This document shows positions 26,578-35,246 of a stretch of 38,265 nucleotides of DNA, one piece after another. The translations under genes were made by a program, and so were the position numbers. Position 1 is the first letter of the stretch. Each line of letters opens with the position of its first letter. This DNA is from Candidatus Kuenenia stuttgartensis (lineage in GTDB: Bacteria; Planctomycetota; Phycisphaerae; Sedimentisphaerales; CAMDDF01): positions 1-38,265 of the forward strand of contig CAMDDF010000008.1 in assembly GCA_945890885.1 (NCBI GenBank). Reading direction: 5' to 3'. The notes beneath the pieces are model-generated. The model saw only the letters and a list, made by a program, of their open reading frames with translations, had not been told where the DNA came from and searched no databases.

Positions 26578-28191
26578 TTACATTTTCAATAGTTTTTTGT
26601 AAATAAACACCACGACCACCAAAAGCACGATAAATCCTGCCCACATTATCGCAACACCTGCCTGCGAGCCGGCGGCAGTCATATTTTTTGTCATATTTTT
26701 GCCAGCCATCATGCAAACAAGCAGAAAAGCCGCAGGTATGACACTTATGCCGAAAGCAAAAAGCAAATGGCCTCCCTTGTAGATAATGCCAAGACCGATG
26801 CTTATTAATATCAAGGCGATGCAGCCGATACCGAAGACAAGCCGGGAATTTATCTCGGATTTTATACTGGCAAGAGTCTTGCGCATTTCTCTTTCAAGCC
26901 CGCTGGCAAGGCTGGTGAGCATCGGGGACGGCTTTTCAATCATCGTCTGGTCAGGCGATTCAACAAAGAGCTTTTTTATAGCAATGAGTTTATCAGCGGG
27001 CAGTTTGTCAGCGATTGAAATAGGCAGCTTTAATCCTCTGAAAAACGGCCTAAACCGCAACTGCACTTCACCTGTGTCCTGCTTTCTGGCGGCATCGTAA
27101 AGCGTCATAACAAAGCTTGAAGTATCGTTTTCGCGTTCCATCTGGATAACGGCACTGCTGCACTGCCATTGCGATATTGATTGATTATTCGACAGGTCGT
27201 ATTCTATCAGTGTAACCCCGGTGAGTTCTATCTTCGATTCTTTTTTCGAAACAACGCAATCCTGCGCAGTGAAAATAATGTGCTTGTCATCGCTTAGCAA
27301 ATTTCTGTAATATTTGCCCTGTAAAGTGCTGATAAAAGCGCCGTTGATTTCCTCTGCAAGCATTTCTGTAACCAGTCTGGCATAGGCATGGTCAACGAGT
27401 TTTTGAATCGGGTAGAACTCCTGTGGATTAGCCTGTATCTGTTTTATCTCGTTGAGTTTTTTGAAACGGATATTATCACCCAGGAGGCTGTCAAAACGAT
27501 AATTCAGCGGGAGTTTCTCGAAATAGACCTGTTCGCCTTCGGGGCTCGTGTCGTAAACATCAGTTGCCAGAATTTCGAGGTCATTATATTTTGTGTGCGG
27601 AGTTATCCGTATATTTGCGGTTTGAGCATCAATGGTTCGGCGGAATGTCTGGTCTTTGGTTTCCACTATTACAACGCCAAAAAGCTGATCGTTGGCAGTA
27701 TCAACGTAATCGGCTTGTATTTTGAATCTGCCGCCGGGAATTTCATAGAAGCCTTTTCGCTGAATATTGCGGAAACATATCTGTTTTGCGTCGGCTTTGA
27801 TGACTCGTTCAGCTTTTTGTATGAAGCTGGGCATAACGTGAAAACTTAATATAAGCGTAGTGATTGAAACGACAATGCCAAGGAAAAGTCCGGGATAAAT
27901 CAATGTCAGCAGGCTTACGCCGCTCGCCCGGCAGGCATCAAGTTCATTATCGCCAGCGAATCGGCCATAAATGAGTGCGGAAGAAAAAATAGCCGCGACA
28001 GGCAGAACGAAGGTCAGTATTACCGGCATAAAGCAGAAAAGGAGCGTTAGCACCTGCGAAGGGGCAACACCGAATTTTTGTATCGGCTCAAGCAGGCTGC
28101 CCAAGCTCATCATCAGCGAAAGAGCAAGCGCCGAGAGAATAAAAACCTTGAACAGTTCCCTGAAGATATATCTCTGTAATGTGTAAACCAT
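26578..28191 (-). CDS. LptF/LptG (YjgP/YjgQ) family permease, long periplasmic domain
   Basis: 537 aa. LQRYIFRELFKVFILSALALSLM; FAGDNELDACRASGVSLLTLIYPGL. Confidence 0.88.
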   Translation of the reverse strand: MVYTLQRYIFRELFKVFILSALALSLMMSLGSLLEPIQKFGVAPSQVLTLLFCFMPVILTFVLPVAAIFSSALIYGRFAGDNELDACRASGVSLLTLIYPGLFLGIVVSITTLILSFHVMPSFIQKAERVIKADAKQICFRNIQRKGFYEIPGGRFKIQADYVDTANDQLFGVVIVETKDQTFRRTIDAQTANIRITPHTKYNDLEILATDVYDTSPEGEQVYFEKLPLNYRFDSLLGDNIRFKKLNEIKQIQANPQEFYPIQKLVDHAYARLVTEMLAEEINGAFISTLQGKYYRNLLSDDKHIIFTAQDCVVSKKESKIELTGVTLIEYDLSNNQSISQWQCSSAVIQMERENDTSSFVMTLYDAARKQDTGEVQLRFRPFFRGLKLPISIADKLPADKLIAIKKLFVESPDQTMIEKPSPMLTSLASGLEREMRKTLASIKSEINSRLVFGIGCIALILISIGLGIIYKGGHLLFAFGISVIPAAFLLVCMMAGKNMTKNMTAAGSQAGVAIMWAGFIVLLVVVVFIYKKLLKM

Positions 28192-28296
28192 TTGTACATT
28201 TTCTACATATTCGCGTTTTTTTCAACTATAATTTGCCCCAAACATCCAATATTGGCCCAAAATTGTTTTTTTGCAGGCTTTTTGGCGGTAATCATT

Positions 28297-28370
28297 ATTC
28301 CCATTGAAGAAATTGCATTTTTTGTTATAATCCGGAGCATCTTATCGGTTTGTTTGTCCTTAAAATCCTG
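28297..28370 (+). repeat. Imperfect direct repeat (promoter/leader), left copy
   Basis: ATTCCCATTGAAGAAATTGCATTTTTTGTTATAATCCGGA...TTTGTCCTTAAAATCCTG matches 30970..31042. Contains TTGAAG-N16-TATAAT. Confidence 0.85.
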
Positions 28371-28390
28371 AATGCTACCAGGGAGTTATT

Positions 28391-29230
28391 ATGAAAAGCG
28401 ATTTGGCCATTTTTGAAGATTACAAAATCCGTCGTCTGTACGATGAAAAAAGCGAAACATGGTTTTTTTCGGTGGTGGATATTATACAGGTTCTAATCCA
28501 GCAGCCCGATTTTCAAGCCGCCAGAAAGTATTGGAATAAGTTGAAAGAACGACTGAAAAATGAGGGTAATGAAACGGTGACAAATTGTCACCAGTTGAAA
28601 ATGGTTGCTGAGGACGGGAAAATGCGACTTACCGATGTTGCCAATGTCGAAACACTGTTGCGGTTAATCCAGTCCGTCCCAAGCCCTAAGGCTGAACCGA
28701 TAAAACTATGGCTTGCTAAAGTCGGTTACGAGAGAATGCAGGAAATGGCCGACCCTGAAAGATCGCTCGATAGAGCACGGGAAAACTGGCAAAAGCACGG
28801 GAGAAGCCAAAAATGGATACAGCAGAGGATGATGGGACAGGAAACCCGCAATAAGCTTACCGACTATTGGAAAGACCACGACATTACGAAAGACGAAGAA
28901 TTTGCCATTCTCACAAATATCATTCATCAGGAGTGGGCGGATGTTTCCGTAAAAGAACATAAACATATCAAGGGCTTAAAAACGCAGAATTTGCGCGACC
29001 ATATGAGCGAAGCGGAGCTAATTTTTACTGCTCTTGCGGAACTTTCAACCCGCCAAATTGCCGAAAGCACCGAAGCCAGAGGATTGCCTGAAAATGAAAT
29101 AGCCGGCAAAAAAGGCGGAAGTATTGCCAAAAAAGCCCGGCTGGAACTGGAAGAGAAAACGGGAAAGCCAGTTATTTCCGGAGAAAATTATTTACCCCCG
29201 AAAACCAATAAGAAATTAGGTGGGAAATAA
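28391..29230 (+). CDS. Bro-N domain protein (phage antirepressor-like)
   Basis: 279 aa. N-terminal WFFSVVDIIQVL...YWNKLKERL...MRLTDVANVETLLRLIQSVPSPKAEPIKLWLAKVG is Bro-N-like. C-terminal AELSTRQIAESTEARGLPENEIAGKKGGSIAKKARLELEEKTGKPVISGENYL is typical of the same family. Confidence 0.88.
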   Translation: MKSDLAIFEDYKIRRLYDEKSETWFFSVVDIIQVLIQQPDFQAARKYWNKLKERLKNEGNETVTNCHQLKMVAEDGKMRLTDVANVETLLRLIQSVPSPKAEPIKLWLAKVGYERMQEMADPERSLDRARENWQKHGRSQKWIQQRMMGQETRNKLTDYWKDHDITKDEEFAILTNIIHQEWADVSVKEHKHIKGLKTQNLRDHMSEAELIFTALAELSTRQIAESTEARGLPENEIAGKKGGSIAKKARLELEEKTGKPVISGENYLPPKTNKKLGGK

Positions 29231-29231
29231 A

Positions 29232-30329
29232 ATGGCAGATAAACGGGTGTTTATTCTTGGTGCTGGTTTTTCAAAGATGGCAGGGATGCCTCTGGCCACG
29301 GATTTAATGAGCCACTTTAACATCAAGTTTAAAGAGAATGATTTGAAGGATGCTATAGAATGGCTTGGCTCTTTACAACAACGCATTGAATGGCTGGGGA
29401 ATGGTAAATCAGGGAATATAAACATCGAAGAAGTATTCGACCTTGCGCAGTTCGATATTGAATTATGGAAAATGAGACAACAATTGTTCCAACTTGGTCG
29501 TAACTATGGTGATACGCATTGGCAAAAGGCAGAGAGCATTGGGGCGTGGTTAAGCTATATGGAGGACAATCTTCTGGATGTTATCTGGGAAGAACAGAAA
29601 AAGGCAAAACTTGACCAAATCGAGAAATTCTCGACTCGTCTGTGCCCTGATGATGTTGTGTTGACATTTAACTATGACACTCTTCTGGAAAACTCCCTAG
29701 AGCAGCAGAAGAAGAAATGGTATTATGGTTTCAAGCAAGAGAAGGACTCTGGCATAAAAATTCTGAAGATGCACGGTTCAATAAATTGGGTAATGGTTCC
29801 TCGTAACCAAAAAAATAATTTTGGCTATCCCCTGCTTTTTGAAAAAATTGACCTTAATGCTGATGACCATGGCATAAACGTATCAAATGAAACTGAATAC
29901 AATTCTGTTCTGCTCCGAGTACCAGATGACAAACTTTCTGATCAGATTGAAGATAGAGATTTACAAATGCCTGGGAAGAAATATGAGATTGCAATTGCTG
30001 GTTTAGGGAGATACAAACCGCTCAGCGAACTGGTAGGATGTGGCGAGATTTGGAATAATGCGTTTACTGCGATGCGTAATTGTGAGCGGATATATATTAT
30101 TGGTTTTTCGCTCTCGCCATTTGATACAATGGCTCGTTTACATTTCGGCGGGGTTATGATGGAACGTTCTAAGGAAGAAAAAAATAAAGAGCTACGGATA
30201 ATGTTAATTGACCCCTCCGCACAGGATTTAAAGCCTAACTTTGAAAAAGTTTTTGGCTTTAATTCCAACATAAACGTAATAGAAGATAAAGGTGAAAAAG
30301 TCAATTGGTCAATTCTGAAGGTAACATAA
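29232..30329 (+). CDS. SIR2-like domain protein (putative NADase effector)
   Basis: VFILGAGFSKMAGMPLATDL, VLTFNYDTLLEN, ILKMHGSINWV, IYIIGFSLSPFDTMARLHF are SIR2-like fold motifs. ATG at 29232 follows the upstream stop by 1 nt. Confidence 0.85.
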   Translation: MADKRVFILGAGFSKMAGMPLATDLMSHFNIKFKENDLKDAIEWLGSLQQRIEWLGNGKSGNINIEEVFDLAQFDIELWKMRQQLFQLGRNYGDTHWQKAESIGAWLSYMEDNLLDVIWEEQKKAKLDQIEKFSTRLCPDDVVLTFNYDTLLENSLEQQKKKWYYGFKQEKDSGIKILKMHGSINWVMVPRNQKNNFGYPLLFEKIDLNADDHGINVSNETEYNSVLLRVPDDKLSDQIEDRDLQMPGKKYEIAIAGLGRYKPLSELVGCGEIWNNAFTAMRNCERIYIIGFSLSPFDTMARLHFGGVMMERSKEEKNKELRIMLIDPSAQDLKPNFEKVFGFNSNINVIEDKGEKVNWSILKVT

Positions 30330-30330
30330 A

Positions 30331-30813
30331 ATGAAAAATTTGGAAGATTGGTTCTTGGATAGATTTATGCCTTGGTTCATGAATATTAGCCAAGGTGTGG
30401 GTGCGTTAACAATACTTTTTGGATTATCTTATTGCATTATAACACCCTTAGGCTGGGAATTATCCCATGTATTTATAGCAACATTAATAATTGGCTTCTT
30501 TTTATTTGGCGCTAATAGTTCAGCTAAAGATAGACGCCTTATGAAACAAATAAATGATCTCTTAGATAAAGAAAATGACAATCTGCTAAAGATTGTTAAT
30601 AAAAAAAAATTGATAGATTACCCATCACTTGACAGCATAACTTTAAATGTATACAGAAGACTGGACACTGAAACACTCGCGTCCTACTCTGACACAAGGG
30701 AGGCGGATGGCAGCGATAAAGTCTATAAAAAAATAAAAGAAGCTGTGCGGGGTAGATATCTTGGTATTTCTAACGAAAATACGGAGATAGAAGAAGCTAA
30801 TACACAAAGTTAA
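30331..30813 (+). CDS. Membrane protein with two predicted TM helices and a cytoplasmic tail
   Basis: 160 aa. Hydrophobic segments GVGALTILFGLSYCIITPLGW and HVFIATLIIGFFLFGA. Starts 1 nt after the SIR2 stop. Confidence 0.8.
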   Translation: MKNLEDWFLDRFMPWFMNISQGVGALTILFGLSYCIITPLGWELSHVFIATLIIGFFLFGANSSAKDRRLMKQINDLLDKENDNLLKIVNKKKLIDYPSLDSITLNVYRRLDTETLASYSDTREADGSDKVYKKIKEAVRGRYLGISNENTEIEEANTQS

Positions 30814-30831
30814 AAAATGGTTGTAACCGTA

Positions 30832-30890
30832 GGTGGCCTCTTTATGAAGCGTAAGACTGGGTGACACCTTTTTGCGTTTTTTGCAAAAGG
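30832..30890 (+). repeat. Two-hairpin dispersed intergenic repeat, copy B
   Basis: GGTGGCCTCTTTATGAAGCGTAAGACTGGGTGACACCTTTTTGCGTTTTTTGCAAAAGG resembles the reverse complement of 25056..25118. Confidence 0.7.
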
Positions 30891-30969
30891 ATAGATTGGC
30901 TATTCTTAATTCGAAATTCGGGCTTGATTCAGCAGTAGGGTTTAGTGATTGGGAATTTCAATTCGAGAG

Positions 30970-31042
30970 ATTCCCATTGAACAAATTGTTTTTTTTGCTA
31001 TATTAGGCCGGAATAACGTATCGTTTTGTCCTTAAAATCCTG
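30970..31042 (+). repeat. Imperfect direct repeat (promoter/leader), right copy
   Basis: ATTCCCATTGAACAAATTGTTTTTTTTGCTATATTAGGCCGGA...TTTGTCCTTAAAATCCTG. Contains TTGAAC-N16-TATATT. Confidence 0.85.
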
Positions 31043-31057
31043 TTTTTGGAGATAATT

Positions 31058-32218
31058 ATGTTCAATAGTAAGTATTTGCTGGTTCTGGTGCTTTCAGGGC
31101 TGTTTTTTGTTCTCGGCTGTGATACTCTGCGAAAAGGAAAGTTCACAGATGAAGAGATGGAAAAAATCAAGAGTCCCGTTACTTCAGAGCTGCCCAAGCC
31201 GACCGGCGGGTTTACTCTGGCGGTTGGAGATCAGAAACTGACCGTCGAAAATGTTCTGGCTCCAAGGAAAGATCAAGTCGCAAAAGTAGTACAGGACGCT
31301 GACAGCTATGAAGAGTTCATGGTTAATGTTAAGCCTGCGATGAAGACAATTGTGTCAAATAATATCGCTGACCTGCTGCTTTACCAGAAGGCTCAAAAAA
31401 CGCTGCCCGAACAGGCTGATGAAGAATTTTTCAAAAAGACAATCGATGGCGAGGTGCAGAAGTTTATCGCGGCACACAACGGCAATTATGCCGATGCACA
31501 GAAAACCGTCGAGGCAATGGGGCTTGACTGGCAGGGTTTCAGAGATTATCAGAAACGGCTCATTATCGTACAGTCTTTTATAGCTACGCAGACCGATGAT
31601 GAAGACCCTTTAAGCTACGATGAAATAGTCGCATACTATGACTCGGTAAAGGACAGCAGATTTACGACGAAAGCTTCACTTGAGTTTCGCTTGATAGATA
31701 TTGTTCCATCGCAAATTATAGTACCTGACGTTAATGATGTTAATGACCCAAATGCACCAAAGCCTGACCTCGAACAAATGGCACTTGAGACCGCACAGCA
31801 GATAATGGATAAAATAAAGGCGGGTGAAGATTTCGCGGAGCTTGCTAAAAAATATTCAAATGATTATGCCGCTACCGACGGCGGATTATGGAAGCCTATA
31901 ACGCCGGGATCCCTGGCAGAACCTTATAATATGATCGAAGATCAGATCAGGACGATGAAGCCTGGTGATGTTGCGGGGCCCGTAAAGGCTGGCGACCACG
32001 TATTCATTATCAAGCTTGTACAGAAAATCGAAGCGGGCACGGAGCCTTTCGAGAAGGTTCACGCCAAACTGGAAAAGGAAATGAAATTCCAGAAAAAGCG
32101 GCAGGCTATCGATAAAATGCTCACAGGCCTTGTTGACCAGGTCAATTCAAATGAAATAGACCTGTTTGTAGATTTCTGCATCAAGGAAGCTTATCAGAGA
32201 TATAAAGTTGTTTCGTAA
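31058..32218 (+). CDS. PpiC-type peptidylprolyl isomerase lipoprotein
   Basis: Lipobox FFVLGC. Rotamase motif AGEDFAELAKKYSNDYAATDGGLWKPITPGSLAEPY. Start at ATG 31058 preferred over 31046. Confidence 0.88.
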   Translation: MFNSKYLLVLVLSGLFFVLGCDTLRKGKFTDEEMEKIKSPVTSELPKPTGGFTLAVGDQKLTVENVLAPRKDQVAKVVQDADSYEEFMVNVKPAMKTIVSNNIADLLLYQKAQKTLPEQADEEFFKKTIDGEVQKFIAAHNGNYADAQKTVEAMGLDWQGFRDYQKRLIIVQSFIATQTDDEDPLSYDEIVAYYDSVKDSRFTTKASLEFRLIDIVPSQIIVPDVNDVNDPNAPKPDLEQMALETAQQIMDKIKAGEDFAELAKKYSNDYAATDGGLWKPITPGSLAEPYNMIEDQIRTMKPGDVAGPVKAGDHVFIIKLVQKIEAGTEPFEKVHAKLEKEMKFQKKRQAIDKMLTGLVDQVNSNEIDLFVDFCIKEAYQRYKVVS

Positions 32219-32227
32219 GGGAATCAA

Positions 32228-32620
32228 TTGCAACAGATAATATTAAATGGTATTGACCTTGTTGACTGCCCGCGAATAGAGGAAATGATTCAACGGCATG
32301 GCGAGAAATTTCTCGACCGGGTTTTTACGCCTGCCGAACAAGCTTATGCGGGCAACGGCAAAGGCAGAACCGAAAAACTTGCGGGCAGATTCGCGTGCAA
32401 AGAGGCGGTGCTAAAACTTATCGGCACAGGCTGGCGAGGCAAAATAGCATGGACGGATATTGAAGTCGTCAACGACCCGCTCGGAAAGCCTGTTGTAAAT
32501 CTTAGCGGCGAAGTTGAAAAAATCGCTAACGAAAAAAAAATCGGACAGATAAGCATAAGCATATCGCATACAGCAAATTTTGTAATGGCATCGGCAGTGG
32601 CATTAGCGGGGACAGAATGA
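32228..32620 (+). CDS. acpS: Holo-[acyl-carrier-protein] synthase
   Basis: 130 aa (TTG start). GIDLVDCPRIEEMIQRHGEKFLDRVFTPAEQAY; LAGRFACKEAVLKLIGTG; ISISHTANFVMASAVA. Confidence 0.93.
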   Translation: MQQIILNGIDLVDCPRIEEMIQRHGEKFLDRVFTPAEQAYAGNGKGRTEKLAGRFACKEAVLKLIGTGWRGKIAWTDIEVVNDPLGKPVVNLSGEVEKIANEKKIGQISISISHTANFVMASAVALAGTE

Positions 32621-34434
32621 TTTCCGGCTATGATGTTATAGTTGTCGGCGGTGGACACGGCGGAGCAGAAGCGGCAAATGCAGCAGCGAAGATGGGGGCA
32701 AAGACGCTGCTGATTACGATGTCGAAAGACACTATCGCAAAAATGAGTTGCAACCCTGCTATCGGCGGAATCGCGAAAGGCCAGATAGTTCGCGAAATTG
32801 ATGCTCTTGGCGGCGTAATGGGAATTGCTATCGATGCGACCGGCATACAGTTTCGTATTCTCAACAGCTCAAAAGGCCCTGCGGTGCAATCTCCGCGTGC
32901 GCAGGCGGATAAATATAAATACAAAGATTTCGTGCGGCAATATCTTGAGCAGATAGAAAACCTTGATATTGTCGAGGGTATGGCTTGCGATGTAATCGTC
33001 GAAGACGGCACTGTCGCTGGCGTTAAATGTGCCGACGGAAGCCAATATGCCGCAAAGGCAGTTATCATAACAGCGGGGACATTTCTTCGCGGATTGATGC
33101 ACATCGGGGATGAACAGTTTCCCGGCGGAAGACTCGATGAGCCGGCGAGCAACGAATTAAGCGTTTCGCTTGAAAGGCTTGGGCTGACTCTCGGCAGATT
33201 AAAGACCGGCACGCCCGCAAGGCTTGATGCGAAAACGATAGACTATGATAAATGCGAAGCTCAGTATGGCGATAATCCTGCGGTGCCTTTTTCGTTTTTG
33301 ACCGAGACAATCAATCAGCCGCAACTGCCCTGCTGGATAACATATACCAATCCGGAGATTCATCAGCTTTTGAAACAGTGCATCGACGAAGGCCGGTCGC
33401 CATTGTATTCGGGGCAGATACTCTCGATTGGTGCAAGATATTGTCCGAGCATCGAAACCAAAATAATGCGATTCGCGGATAAGTCCCGGCACATGGTTTT
33501 TCTTGAGCCGGAAGATTCGCAGAATAGCACTATTTACTGCAACGGCATCAGTACATCGGTACCTCGCGATGTGCAGGAAAAAATGTTCAAGCTGATGCCG
33601 GGTACAGAAAACGCGAGAATCGTTCATTATGCTTATGCAATAGAATATGATTTTTGTCCGCCGCAACAGTTGAAAATAAATCTTGAGACGAAAATCGTTA
33701 AGGGACTTTTTCTTGCTGGACAGGTCAACGGCACAAGCGGCTATGAAGAGGCGGCTGGCCAGGGACTTATGGCGGGAATCAATGCGGTGAGGATGCTGCA
33801 AAATAAGGAGCCGTTCGTTTTGCGGCGCGATCAGGCGTATATCGGCGTTATGATTGATGATTTGCTGACGCGCGGGGTTGATGAGCCGTACCGGATGTTT
33901 ACATCGCGGGCAGAATATCGGCTGCTGCTTCGAAGTGATAACGCCGACCGCAGGCTAACTGCTGCTGGCAGGGAAATCGGGCTCGTTGACGATAATCGCT
34001 GGGCGAAATTTTGCGATAAGATGCAGGCTATCGAAAATATTAAAGCATACCTCAAGAAAACACGCACCGGCGGCCAAAGCCTTTGGGAACATCTCAAGAA
34101 GCCGCAAAATACGCTAGCGGATTTGATAAAAGATTGCGCGGAGCTGGGCGGTTTGAATTTTTCCGGCGATATTATCGAGGCAGTGTCGATTGATGCGAAA
34201 TATGAGGGGTATCTTGCACGGCAGGAAAAAGTTGTTGAAAATTTTAGAAAACTTGAGAATCAAAAATTGCCGGAAAATATTGATTATTTTGGGGTGCCGC
34301 ACCTTCGGGCGGAGGCAAAAGAAAAACTTACGACATTTAAACCTTATACACTCGCCCAAGCCGGCAGAATTTCCGGCATAACGCCAGCGGATATAACGGT
34401 CTTGCAGGTTCATCTGAAGCATACCAAGGCATAA
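32617..34434 (+). CDS. mnmG: tRNA uridine-5-carboxymethylaminomethyl modification enzyme MnmG (GidA)
   Basis: 605 aa. YDVIVVGGGHGGAEAANAAAKMGAKTLLIT; CNPAIGGIAKGQIVREIDALGG; LFLAGQVNGTSGYEEAAGQGLMAGINA. Confidence 0.97.
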   Translation: MISGYDVIVVGGGHGGAEAANAAAKMGAKTLLITMSKDTIAKMSCNPAIGGIAKGQIVREIDALGGVMGIAIDATGIQFRILNSSKGPAVQSPRAQADKYKYKDFVRQYLEQIENLDIVEGMACDVIVEDGTVAGVKCADGSQYAAKAVIITAGTFLRGLMHIGDEQFPGGRLDEPASNELSVSLERLGLTLGRLKTGTPARLDAKTIDYDKCEAQYGDNPAVPFSFLTETINQPQLPCWITYTNPEIHQLLKQCIDEGRSPLYSGQILSIGARYCPSIETKIMRFADKSRHMVFLEPEDSQNSTIYCNGISTSVPRDVQEKMFKLMPGTENARIVHYAYAIEYDFCPPQQLKINLETKIVKGLFLAGQVNGTSGYEEAAGQGLMAGINAVRMLQNKEPFVLRRDQAYIGVMIDDLLTRGVDEPYRMFTSRAEYRLLLRSDNADRRLTAAGREIGLVDDNRWAKFCDKMQAIENIKAYLKKTRTGGQSLWEHLKKPQNTLADLIKDCAELGGLNFSGDIIEAVSIDAKYEGYLARQEKVVENFRKLENQKLPENIDYFGVPHLRAEAKEKLTTFKPYTLAQAGRISGITPADITVLQVHLKHTKA

Positions 34435-34577
34435 GGGTAGGAAAAAATATTTTAGACACGGATTTTGGGGAGTACGTGGATTTTCACAAAAAAGATTAAA
34501 AATATTGACAAATCTTTCTCTGGTAGAGATAATTTTTACAGGGAATGGGTTTAAAAACTTGGCTTGGAACCTGAAAA

Positions 34578-34796
34578 ATGATAGCAGCGCCACTGTTTAT
34601 ATTCGTAATATTGTGTTTTGTGTGCAGAGAAGAACTGGGCTGGAAAGGTATTTTAATTTGCATTTTTACATGGTTGAGTCTTTTAATTGTTTTTAGGTTA
34701 TTGAATATTTCGCCCTATTTCTTTGTTATGGCTGAGGTATTGCTTGATATAGTTATTATTCTTTATGTCTTCGGAGGGGATATTACGATTAAATAA
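34578..34796 (+). CDS. Small hydrophobic membrane protein
   Basis: 72-aa ORF, mostly hydrophobic. Confidence 0.5.
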   Translation: MIAAPLFIFVILCFVCREELGWKGILICIFTWLSLLIVFRLLNISPYFFVMAEVLLDIVIILYVFGGDITIK

Positions 34797-34859
34797 TCAC
34801 AAATCTAAAGACATCGTATAGACTATTTCTGAAAAGGTTAAAAACTGGCAGCAAACATT

Positions 34860-35207
34860 ATGAAAAATTTCGGTGTATCGCAGGCAAAATTCGATCAGTT
34901 GCTCGGGCGGATGCTATCGCTTGGGCTGGCAGAGTCGGATATCGAGGAAAAATTCACCACATCATCCGGCCCAGGCGGCCAGAATGCCAACAAAGTCGCG
35001 ACCTGTGTACATTTGAAACATTCGCCAACCGGCATAGAAGTCAAAATGCAGAAGGCCCGCACTCAGGCAATGAACAGATTTTACGCCCGCAGGCGACTAT
35101 GCGAATTGCTGGAAGAACAAACTCTTGGGCAGGAAAGCCCAACACAGAAACAATACGAAAAAATAAGAAAACAAAAACAACGCCGAAAAAGAAGAAGCAA
35201 ACTTTGA
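34860..35207 (+). CDS. Release-factor-like GGQ domain protein (peptidyl-tRNA hydrolase/ArfB-like)
   Basis: 115 aa. TTSSGPGGQNANKVATCVHLKHSPTGIEVKMQKARTQAMNR and a basic C-terminal tail KIRKQKQRRKRRSKL. Confidence 0.85.
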   Translation: MKNFGVSQAKFDQLLGRMLSLGLAESDIEEKFTTSSGPGGQNANKVATCVHLKHSPTGIEVKMQKARTQAMNRFYARRRLCELLEEQTLGQESPTQKQYEKIRKQKQRRKRRSKL

Positions 35208-35246
35208 AGATTGGCAGGCACGGCCTAGGAAAAAAGGGATTTTATA

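Noticed and set aside
33199-33801. 200-aa minus-strand ORF (and 32628..33212, 33831..34097)
   Set aside because: Antisense to mnmG, which has unmistakable conserved motifs.
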